The notes under the pieces: generated by a model | Database searches by the model: none | What the model saw: the letters and a program-made list of their open reading frames with translations, nothing else | What the model was told of the DNA's origin: nothing | Part shown: positions 24,658-35,700 of the stretch, in pieces | Numbering within the stretch: position 1 is the first letter of the stretch | Layout: the number at the start of each line of letters is the position of its first letter | Program-made: the position numbers and the translations under genes | NCBI RefSeq assembly: GCF_000006565.2 | Contig: NC_031470.1 | Span: forward strand, 498,954 to 562,953 | Length of the DNA: 64,000 nucleotides | Source: Toxoplasma gondii ME49 | Taxonomy: Eukaryota; Apicomplexa; Conoidasida; Eucoccidiorida; Sarcocystidae | Reading direction: 5' to 3'

Positions 24658-27600
24658 GGTTGCGACCTAGTTTGGAGCGGAGCTTATTTAACGCAACCAC
24701 ATGGGCAAGGGGCTGTTGCACCATGCAGCGCCTCTTTATAAGAGAGCAATCGAATGCAGGGTCGAATTACCCGATCTGGGCACAGTGTTTTTCGCATATA
24801 AAACGCACACTTCTAGATGAGACAGAGCCACGGAGAGGAACGCGGCTCAACAGAGGGGTCTCGGCTCTTGGAGACCGAATATGTAGGGAGAAAATCCCTT
24901 TTCACATCCTGGGGTGCCTCTAAACCGTAAAAAGGGAATCAGGCCGAGATGTTGGGAGGAAGGAAGCAGTCAAGAGTTGCGTTGCAGTTTCGCCTTTTCT
25001 GGCGAGGCGCCAGCTCTGAGCGAAAAGAAAGAAATCGAGTTGTCTGTGCGACTGGAGCGAAGCGTTTTTGCGTGTGTATGGCGGCACCTTGCTCCTATGA
25101 CTTTCTAGGCTTGTTTTATTCATTTGCATAAACAGTCACGACACACTGGATTTCGTTTTCAAGCTGCTGTCAGTCTAGTTCTTAGAAGTCCCGCGGGTAA
25201 CTGCCGGTGTCCTCAGAGTTTCGTACGAATCCAAAAAGTAAAAAGTGTCGAGTTTTGAACAACACTGTGCCGCAACATGCCTTGCAGATGCTAGCTTTTT
25301 CAAGCAGTGTTGCGCAAAAGGCAAATGGGGAGGCCTAGTGTGTCCTTTCTCGCGATAACCCGTGTGTTCTGCCGCGAATTGGTCAGCGCGTTGTGAGCAC
25401 GCGAAGTTTGCTTTCCGGCGCGGTTAGCGATTCGATCCAGAATTCCTTGCGTCCAGACTTATGAAAGAAAGGAAACGGCACGAGGCGCAGGTGAGAGAGC
25501 CGACAGATCTACCGGGTCGGCTGGATGGTTTCGAGTGTGGCGTCTACTCTGTTCCTGGCGGTCTTCGACAACGCTACTTAGGAGGACTAAGAGTAAGCGT
25601 TGGTTGCGGAGTAAGCGAAGATGTGAATGGGAAGTGTATGTAAAAGGTGAAAGAAAGCCAAAACCGCGGTGTCACTGACAATGAGCTACGGCTTGTTGAA
25701 GCGATCGCGCGGTCACTCGCGCAAATTGCAAGGTAACTCGATGCAGCGCGCGTGAAACGTCAGAACTTGCCCGAAGGAGAAAGCTAGGGTGGCTGGACGA
25801 AGCAGAAAACGCGTGCGAGTACGAGAAAGCCTTCGCTTTTTTCTGACGGTAAACTTTCAGCATTTCACTGAGTTCCTGTCGAGCAACAGATGCGCACAGC
25901 ACAGCCGTCAAGGCGGTTCTCGCGCCTCGCTGCGGCACGCCTTCGAATGCTCGGCTTTTTTACACATGAAATCACCGATTTCCGGTGAGAAAGAAGACAG
26001 GGTAGCTTTTCACAGTTGGAGTGCTATCCACTTCAGAGGCTAAGGAAGGATACGGGACGAAAGGATGGGTGGAACGGATGTATGCAGATTTGCGAACTCG
26101 TTTTGACAGCTGCAGTAGCGGGAAGACGATCTGCCACACTTTGGTGCAAAACAAAGGCGCTTTCTTGCGGTGCCTTTGCAGGAGTAGATCTCAAACTTAG
26201 AACCGCGGAGAAAAGAGAAAGGGTGCAGGACGAGAAACTGACCACACAAAATTCTCATTTCGTCGGCTCTACGGATCCCTGGCACTGACGACGGGCAGAG
26301 CACTGATTCTGGATCTCTTTTGTGAAACATTGAGATGCGCGGACAGCTATTCCCCGTTCTTCTCATATCTGCGATTTTCTCTCGCAGTTCTGTCTGCCCG
26401 CCACGCCTTGTTGCCCTGATACGTTTTCCGTGATCGGAAGGCGTTTTCATACGCTCGGCCACAACGCCGTGGGCGCTTGAAAACTGCCACCGTATCCCCT
26501 AGAAAAAATCGGTCAACTGCTCTCCCTCCGGTGACAACTAAAGTAGAGAAACCGCCTTTTCTTTCCCCACCTTCAAAGAAAGGCCGATCTGCTGCGAAAA
26601 GAAAGATCCTAAAAAGGACTCTCTATAGGAAAAACTTGTAGAGGAAGACCCCAGGAGAGAACACAATAGAGAGGATCCTGTATAGAAAACACCTACGGAG
26701 AGGGAGCCTAAGAATAAAAACCTACCATAGAAAGACCATATAAAAAACAAGGCTAAGTCTTTCCTTCAGGGAGAAAAACCCAAGCGGTTGGCGATACACA
26801 ACTGTTAGGCAGTCACCGTCTCATTTTCCACCTTCCAAAAGAAACGCTTGTCCAGTCCTCCCAAAAAGGCACTACAACGTCTGCTTGTGGGTTCACCCGC
26901 TTCTTGTGATCACTGCTGAGTGCCAAACAGGAAATCTCGGATTCGCATGAGCAAGAAAAAAATATGGAATGGGTACGGACCCGCGAACTGTGGACCCTCG
27001 ATGCAGCACTTTCTCCAGTTCTCCGGAAAAAGAAGGATGAACCACGGGAGTGACGGAACGCCCCCTTTGTAGAGATCCTTTCGTGGCCTGCCAGCTGTGC
27101 AGCTCTTGAGCTCGTCTTTTCTTTACTTCTTTGAATGCTCATATTGATGTCCCTTCGGAGATACTCTAAATTTGTCATTCCACGTGGACAGCAACAACAT
27201 CGGCGGCGTCGGCTCCACCCATTCTTTCACCAGTCCAGAGCTCAAGTCCACATCAGTTGTTCCTAGGCTCACCACGAACATTCTTCTGCCCAGCAAAAGG
27301 AACTAATGGCACGGTCTATGATCGGTAGAGTCGCACACTGGATTCGCGCGTCCGGTTTGCGAGCTTTTTTGCTTGACGTTGATGGACAGCTCCTTTGATT
27401 GCATATTCAACAGTTTTCACACACAAGGCCTCCACCCTCGACATTTTGTGTTCCAGAAACGGGATTTCTGCGCAGAAACTGTTCCTGCGTACTCCTACAC
27501 AGACTCTGTCTTTCTTTACAGACCGATCCTTGCAATCAGAAAAGATAACCGGACAGTTGCAGGCATCCAGTGCCGTCGATCCACTACTTGCTGCCTCTTG

Positions 27601-28075
27601 GTTCGTCTTTCTCACGAACTGGAAGACCGTCTGGAGGCTGGACTCCCAGTACGATTGCCCCGGCCATATTACCGTCTAAGCAATCGTGTTCTCTCGCTAC
27701 CAGTGTGCAGAAGGGTCCACGTAATATTCTGCCACTAAACCGTAGACCATCGTGCTAACTGGATCTCTAGCTCTTTGCCTACCGCTTGAATGTCTGGTTT
27801 AGTTTTATTCCTGAAAACTCTAGCCACTGCCTTCCTCGGACGTGTACTACACCGTGGGTACAACCTATAAAAGGCAAGATAAAATGTAATTCAGAAAGAA
27901 TCGTATAATCAGAGTACCAGAAGACATGTGATCTGTGTAGTATGACGGGACATTAGATCGAACCTGCGACAGAAAAAATATCTTGGAGGATTGTATATTA
28001 GCGGCGATTTCATGGCGATCCTGAAATTCGCATGCGCGATTGACATTTAGCCGCTAGTATACAGTCATCCAAGAT
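24658..28075. other. 3.4 kb intergenic region, promoter side of two divergent genes
   Basis: Upstream of the AP2 gene (minus) and of the small candidate gene at 28076 (plus). No open frame over about 140 codons, and none has a recognisable domain. A purine-rich, degenerate, repetitive patch lies at 26560-26760. Confidence 0.5.
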
Positions 28076-28737
28076 ATGAGTGTTTCGGGTGCCGCAGGAC
28101 CTCCACACCTCTTTCTCCAATACAAAACTCGATATGTCGTGGCCGACAGCGGCTGGCTGCAACTCAGACAAGGTACTTTTCATTTTAAGCCGAACTGGAG
28201 TCTACCGGGTCTTCGTCGCACACTGCTAGAACACACTGCTCCACCCCGTTTCCCCTACATATAAACATGAAGCGCCACGGTAACTCAGCAGGACCCAGCA
28301 GACCAAAGTAGTCCACAGAGTTCCCAGTCCGACTCGCTGTTTCAAATCAGACAGAGTTGCTTTGCGAAGCTCCTTTGCTCTTCAAAGTAAAAACGGATAC
28401 AGAGGCGCATGAAGTCTTGCTGAACTCTGGTTTCCTTTTGTTTGCTGGAGGATCACTCAGCGCGAGTTTCTTCGAGACGAAGAAAGCCATGGTGTGTTTA
28501 GAAAACGTCGCACTCGGTTCCGGAAGCGAAGGTATCTTTTTCGCGCGCAACTCCGAAATTTTAGATGGGGATCCTAGAATTGTAAGGTATGACATAAATA
28601 ACAAATATATACCCACAACGAGTTCGACTCTTGGTTTCGACCTTGAAGACTTGTGTTCACCGCAGCCCAGTTCTAGGTTTTCGAGGAACGCCATCTCGAA
28701 AAAGAGGTTCGCTCGAGCTACCGGAAGGATCCTTTAA
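28076..28737 (+). CDS. Candidate two-exon gene, 159 residues, unknown function
   Basis: Not recognised. Exon 1 (28076-28172) starts at an ATG, encodes SVSGAAGPPHLFLQYKTRYV and further residues to LRQ, and ends with CAAG before GTACTT. Exon 2 (28355-28737) follows an AG at 28354 and reads through LLCEAPLLFKVK to a stop. The split codon joins as Glu, so the frame is continuous; the intron would be 182 bases. The deduced protein has balanced composition, with alternating hydrophobic strands (LFAGGSLSASFF, MVCLENVALGSG), unlike shadow frames in this genome, which are Arg/Ser/Pro-rich. It has no signal peptide, membrane segment or known motif. The evidence is only splice-site fit and composition; the GTACTT donor is not strong. 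It could also be a fragment of a larger gene or a pseudogene. Confidence 0.35.
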
Positions 28738-29752
28738 CGAGATGGTCCTTCTAGGAGCCGTAGGCGTTTCACCGCGTAGATTCACAACGAAGTTCGGACT
28801 CCTGTCTGCGGGCGTTTCAGCCGTTCCCCGGGAGCGGGACAGGACAGACCAAGCGCCGTTACGTTTGGGTTGCAACCAGAGGTTCGCTTTCCGAGACAAA
28901 TAAAACAAGAGTGCCTGAGGACAGGCGACAGCCTGTTTCTCTCTGCCAGCAAAAGCCAGCGACAACGGAAGCGACGCATGCACAGAACGGTGCATCCACG
29001 CCACATAAAACACCTGCATACACTGTGGTGAGGGTGGGGAAACAGGTGGAAGGACAAGTGCGAGCATGCACACAGAAGTACCGAAAGAAATGTGGAGCTG
29101 TGCAAAGAAACGCTTCTCCAGCGGACCCCGGTGCGAACGGAAACGTTTCCGCCCCCGCAGGCAGAGGAGCCCGGTGGATTTCGATTCACACGCATCGGCT
29201 CAGGTGAAGCTGTTCTTCTCTCCCAGCTTTTCATACGAAAAAACATGCACGTCTCACGAGCAAAACAAATTCCCAAGTGCTCCACAAGTATTTGTAGATA
29301 CACAAATACCAATATACACATATACATCCATATATACACATACATGTACATATATACGTATATGCGTGCTGTACTCACCCAAGTGTCTCAGCATAAAATG
29401 CACGAGGGTTTGCGCGCCTCGAGAAGGCAAAAAAGGGTAGAGCACCTTGCTGAGGTCGTCCCCTCGCCCAAAGGCTTCTCCCGTTCGATTGAGGCCTTTT
29501 CACAACCGCATGCGGCCGCTTGCGGAGTTCTCCTGAATCCTCCCCTCCGACGCCGGACTCTTCCCCCCTGCCTCTCTCGCTCCCTCGCTCCCTCGCTTTC
29601 TCCCTCTCCCCCTCTATCGCTCCCTCGCTTTCTCCCTCTCCCCCTCTCTCGCTCCCTCGCTCCCCCGCTTTCTCCCTCTCCCCCTCTCTCGCTCCCTCGC
29701 TCCCTCGCTTTCTCCCTCTCTCTTCACTGTCTCTCTGGTTGCCTCTTCCGCC
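28738..29752. other. Spacer with TA microsatellite, 3' side of the phosphatase gene
   Basis: Contains a CATATA-type tract at about 29295-29365 and the CT-rich minisatellite listed separately. No supported gene; it probably includes the 3' UTR of the minus-strand phosphatase. Confidence 0.5.
29571..29735. repeat. CT-rich minisatellite, about 40-bp unit, four imperfect copies
   Basis: Repeats of CTCTCGCTCCCTCGCTCC followed by CTCGCTTTCTCCCTCTCC; one copy is shortened and one has CCC for CTC. It sits directly downstream of the phosphatase stop codon and would lie in or near its 3' UTR. Confidence 0.88.
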
Positions 29753-32700
29753 TCACACGACTCTTCGTCTTCTTACCGACGTCGAGAGCGCCACACTCCC
29801 GCGCGCTCTCGCCTCTTCCTCTCCACGCGTTTTTAACCTGTTCTCTCCTTCCCCTCTTTCCGCGCTTTTAGCCGACTGCCTCGCACAAGCGAAGGCGCAT
29901 GCGCAGCAAGACCACAGAGCGCGGAGAATCAGCGTGGAGAAGGCGGCAAAAAGAACAAGAAGAAGAAGCACGGCGACTGCTACGTACACGGGCGTCGGAT
30001 CGGGGCCTTCTGGAGGGTCACAGATCCATCGGACGCGCCGGGCGTCTGCGGCCTCTCCCATCTCTTCTTCCAGTTCAGTCTCGAGACGCCTTCGGGACTG
30101 TGCGAAGGCGAATGGAGAGATAAAGGATTCCAGGACCAAGTCCCCGAAAGGCAGAGCGAAAATTTGCACGCTGATCCACGCCCGAGCTGAAAGAATCTCT
30201 TCGACATTCCTACAGGAAACACCCTCATCCGCAAATCTATCACTCGCGCCTCCCGCCTCTCCAGCCTCCTCAGCCTCTCCAGCCTCCTCAGCCTCTCCAG
30301 CCTCCTCAGCCTTCCCAGCAACCTTCTCTTCGTCCATCGAACTCTTCCACGCCACTTGCGACAGAGCTCTCAACGCTTCTTCCTCTCTCTCGACTTTCTC
30401 CTCTCTGCTGCCACGTTTCGCCTTTCTGCTTGAACCCCCGGATGCTTGCGCCGTTTCCTGCATGTCTTCCTCGCGCAGGTGGTTTTCTTGCGTGCTTCCT
30501 CTTTGCTTCTCTCCGGGCTCTTCCCCGGTCGGGAGGACTGCGGCGAGAGCAGAGCAGATCTGCTGCGTCTCGTCTCGCCCGACAGAGGCCCAGAGCAGCA
30601 GCCGACGTTTCCTGAGTGCGTCGGAGGGGTCTCGACCAGAAAGATCCACGTTTTCGCGATTCAAGAACCGTAGCATGCCGCCCACGGCTTCCCGAGACGG
30701 CGAACGACTCAGCTCACAAAACGACGCAAGTTCCTCTGTCCAAGAGGAAGAAGGAAAAACGGAAGACGAAGACGAAGACGAGGAAGAAGAGAAGGATGGA
30801 GAGAAGGAAGAAGAGAAGGAAGACGACGAGACACTGCGGGAAAGGCGTTGAAGCGAGGTGTGGAGGAGAGACTCAACTGTGAGGAGGAGAGAGAAAAAAG
30901 AGTCGTTCCGGAGGAGAGGGTAGGGGACGTTAGGCCGATTACCGTATTCCACGGTGTCGCTTTCGGACTCGCCTCGTTCTGTCTTCGCGCGGTCGCTCTC
31001 TCCTGACTTTTCTTTCTCTTCTTCTTCGTCTCCCCAGCACCAGACAGAGCGGCGCAGTCCCGCGTTTTCATCTCTCTCTCTTTGGGAGAGATGTGCCAAG
31101 GCGGAGGCCTCGCCCTGACTGCATGCGCCCCAGGCCTTTCGAGGCGAAATGTTTAGCTTCGTCTTCTCCCGTTCTTGTCTCTGTGGGCGGTCGTGGACTG
31201 CAAGCAACTGCTGATACAGCGAAAGAAGCATATGGAAGCGCCCGGGACTGCCTGCGAAGAACCTGCCCACTTTCTCCAGCACAGACGGAGACAGTCTCTC
31301 CTCGTCGCCTTCCCCACACGACACCGCAGAGAGCAGCTCCGAGTACGCCGCTCGCGCTTCCTCGAAGCCTCCTGTCTCCGACGCCGGACCTCTCTGTTCT
31401 TTCCTCTCTTCCGCTTCCTCGGCTTGCGGATCTGTCGCTTCTTCTGTGTCCTTCTTCTCGTGCTCTTTCTTCTTCGCCTTCTTGTTGTTCCTCCTCTCGG
31501 CGTCTGCTGCGCCTGCTCGGAGAAGCGACAGCGGATTCCTCACGAGTTGGACGTCTCCGACGTTGCGCCGAGTGTACACGAGCCGTTCGCCTGCAGAGAC
31601 GCCAGAGAGTTGGGGAAAAAAGGGAAAGGTGAGAGAAAAAAGAAAGGCAGAAAGAACCGTTCAAATCGAAGCAGACGGCAGAAGGAAAACGAAAACTCAG
31701 GGAGATGGCGGGAAGGTTGAGCGAACCTGAGAATCGCATGCAGCAGTGCAGATGGATACAAATGTGAGAACGCGACCGCCGACAGGGGATCCAGACATTC
31801 GAGGTCAGTCGCGTCTGAGCTGAAGAGCGAAGTGGCTGTGAACGTCTCTGGAAGAACTGGATTTCTTCCAAGATTCAACAGATCCTTCTCGGCTACACGC
31901 CTTTCTCCTGTTTTTTGAGGCTTCTTTCGCCGCTGCATGCGTACACCCCATTTTTGAGTCATTTGCCAGCCTGATCGACCTCTGAGAGACCTGAAAAGAC
32001 AGCCCAGGGCTGTTCGTCTCCACTTCTCTTCGGATGTATTCGTGTCTCCCCACTCCTTTCTCTCCCCGCTGCGCCTCGCTTTTGCCCTTCCTCGTTCCCC
32101 TTTTTCTGTTCCTCTTGAGCCTCGAATTCCACGGCTCGGCTTCTTCGCTGCGGCCGGTTCCAAGGACAACTTCCCCCGTCTCGCTGTCTACCTTTTCACC
32201 CGAAGTTCACTGCGTCTTCGAAGAAACATACGGCCTTCCGAATACCTTTCCCCAGCATCTCGCGACCCCAGATTGTGCCATCCGTGTCACTCCTTTTTGA
32301 GGAAAGGAATAAAACAATTCAACGTAAAGTGACTCGCCGAGTAACTCCCTTCTTCCGAGGAGCTTTTTCTGCCAAGTCGAACTGCCTTGACCGCCGACAG
32401 CGTTTTCTCTCTTCACGACGACCTCTTCGGATCGCGCCCTGTGTCTAGTAAACAGAAACTCGATTTCTTCTTTGCCCCGAGAGACTGAACGAAGGACTCT
32501 CATTCAGCGGAATGTCACCAACACAAGTTTCCAACGCCTCCCCGCAAATTCAGAACTCCCGATTTCTCTCGCTTAATGACGCGTCATGGATCCCCGCGCT
32601 CTCGCGTGCCTTTCCTCCTTTCTCCTCGTCCTGTTCTTTTACGTTTTTCTCTTGTTCTTCTGCTTTTTTCTCTCCTCTCCGCTCCTCCCTGTTCCCGTCT

Positions 32701-35700
32701 CCTGACTGTGTCCTTTGTCTCCTTTTCTGCCCTCCGTTTCTGCTCTCTCCCCTCCGTTTCTGCTCTCTCCGCTCCTTTTCGTTCACTCTCCAGCCTTCGA
32801 GTGTCGCCGTGTCTTCCCTCGCTGCGCCTTCAGATTCTCTGCTTTCTGTTCGCCGTTCTCTCTTCCGCTTCGCTTCCTTCTGCGCCCGATCGCTCACCGT
32901 AGAAGTCGTCGCGCGAGGTCGAAGTGCGAGGGAACAGCCTCCTCAGCCCCCACTCGGCGAGACGAGCAGGAGCCGCAGCGGTGAGGAAGGTTTCTTCGAC
33001 TCCGTGAGTCAGGCCACTCGAAGTCACCTCGTTCAACTCCACTCCTCGCCGCTCGCGGCCTGCCCGCCGCCCGCTCCTTCCCTCGAGGTCGCCTGCGTCG
33101 CGAAACTTGTCTCTTTCCTGGGCTCCGCTTCTGCCCTTTCGGCGGGTCTCTGGTCGCTGCACGACAGGCAGGTATTCGTCGGCAGGGTGGGAGGCGGAGA
33201 AAAGCGAGAAGGTCGTCGCCGCCGAGGGCGCAAAGAGGTTCATGAAAACAAACGTCGACAGGAAGGAGAGAGAAGGAAACAACCGCGCCAACAGTCCCGG
33301 ACTTCGCCATGCCGTCAGCGAACGGTTTTCCTGGAACTCGAGAGATGCCTCCGGCGGACGCGACGGACCGGCAAACGCTACGTCCACTCCAAGTGTGTCT
33401 GAGGCCGCTGCGTGCCTTTCTGCGTCTTCGCTCTGTCTGTCGAGCCGCCAGAGAAGCAGAGCTACCTGCTGCCATGGAGAAGGTGAGAGACACTGCGCCG
33501 GGACCGAGAGCGCCGCTCCCGGCCCTCCCGTCTGCTTCGCTGGGGCGGCGGCGCCACCGATGGACAGCGGCCGACACAGCACACCTGGAGAGAGACGAAA
33601 CGCGTAGAAAAACAGAAACGATGTGCGTGAAGAAACCGGCTGGTCGTGAGCGTTCGGCGAAGCCGTCGAGGATCTGTCGAAGAGACCTTCGACCCCAAAG
33701 GGAGGCTGCGCAGTGGCCGCGAATTTCGCGCGGAAACAGAGGGCGCAGACACAAAGGAAGAAGAACGGCTTTTTCAGAGCGGCGAAGGAGGCCGGAGGGA
33801 GACGAAGGAGGCCGGAGGGAGAAGAACGCACAGGAGAACGGAGTGAACGGGAGAGAGCGAAGAAGTCAAAGCGAGAACAGACTCAATGCACTTAACATGA
33901 CGACAAAGGAGAGCAGACAACAGAACACTCTCCTGACTTACAGTTCAGTCCTGCAGACACGATGCGACTGACCAGACTCGCGCCTCTCAGTACGAGTCGT
34001 TTTCTCTCGCTGGCATCTACGCGTGCTACCAGTCATTCACAGCGGACGGATGGACGATGATGTTGAATCGTCAGGAAAGGAAAATACACACGAGAAAGGA
34101 CTGGGAGAAAAGAGAGAGAAGGAAGAGACGTAGGAAGGCGAAAGAGAGCAGTACCCAGACAGAGACCTCGTCGAGGCCGCAAGGGAAGCGCGTACACTCA
34201 GCTACTCGCAACGCACAGATCTTCTTTCTCCTTGGATCTCTGCTTCTTTTCGCTCTTCTCTGCAGAACAATCTCTGAAAGGCTCGGGAGCAGCTGTCTTC
34301 GCGGACTCACGATTCATCTCAGCAAAGTGCACATCCCCGGAGAGCAGGACGGGTATCTGTACACCTGAACTCATGATGAGGTTCAAGAGTCTGCGGCGAG
34401 CGTCGGGAAAAATAGACCAAGCCTCCGTCGCGACGCTACAAAAAAGACAAGAAAGTGAGTCGTCCTCGCGTGGAACTGGAGAGCAGCCTTAGTCGACGGA
34501 TTCCAACGATTCCAACGCTTGCCCGCAATTAAAGAAGCCTTCAAGGAAGCGACAGCGACGACCCCAACGACAGCACCATCGGAGGCGTGGGCAAAGAGAA
34601 ACAGAGGAAGAGAAAAGAATCAAGGAGCGGGAAACACCGACAGAGAGAGACAGAGAGGGCACGAGCGAGAGAACTGAGGGCGCGGGAGAAAGAGACAACG
34701 CATGTAATGACATCGAGAAAGCGAGAGAAACAGCGAGACCGAGAGCGAAAGATGCGAACGAAGCTCGGAGAAAGAGAAACAGAGACAGACGGAGCGAAGA
34801 CGAGGAAGCGTGAGCTTACAAGGGAGAGGGGAGAACCTGGATGCTGGAGGCTATGAAGGTGACAGCGTCTCCTTCCTCCTTCGATTTTCGCAGTTCCTCC
34901 TTGAGCCAGCGCCACTGCTGGTTTCCGAGAATATCTCCATGAGGCAACGAGGCCCAGGGATCTCGATTGAATCTGGAAAAATGGACGAAAGAACAGGCGG
35001 AGAACTCGAACTGCATAGACACACGTCTGGACTGCCCCTGCCGCCTCTTTGCACTGAGCAAGGAAGGAAGTCGAGGAAACGCAGAAGCAGTCGAGGAGAG
35101 AGAAGGAAGAGGATAAGGGAGAGAACGGAAACGCAGACTCAGACGACGAAGAAAAACGACGCGAAGAAAATGAGAGAGCGCGGACACACCTAACATCCAG
35201 AAGAATGACGCGAAATGCAAATCCGTCGTCAAGTTGAATCTTGTGTGAAGAGAAGGCCCCGTCCCAGAAGACTGAACGGCGAGGCGAATTCTTCGATACG
35301 TTGAAAAAGTCAAGCACGATGTCTCGGGCCTCTGCGCACAGGAAACAACAGAGCATCCGACAAGCGCAAACAAGCAAGAAAAAATGTCGAAGGAGTTCGC
35401 CGTCCTCGCAAATTCGAACGACCGCCGGCAAACCCAACGGTACATGCTGAAACCTCATCTTTTAAGATGCATGCATCGACCTGCCTATACACAAAGGCAT
35501 GTACATGTATACGCGTGCAAATGCATGCCTTACACATATACATGTGTGTGCGTATGCATATGTATACACGTAAATGCATATATATATACATACATCGAAG
35601 AAATCCCTTTTCTACATGAAAGCAAATCAACCTCCTCATGTATTTCCCTTTCTCTGCACAAGTACATGGATATCCCTAGCGAGACTTGTTCATCTACGAA

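Noticed and set aside
32218..32310. VNFG-like ending (frame with DGTIWGREML) as the last PhoD exon
   Set aside because: The frame has no usable acceptor in phase, while 31590 joins exon 8 in phase and supplies the YTRRNVGDV motif.
32830..33831. 334-codon minus-strand frame as a separate gene
   Set aside because: Its downstream part is exon 8 of the phosphatase; the upstream part lies in the adjoining intron and has no independent domain.
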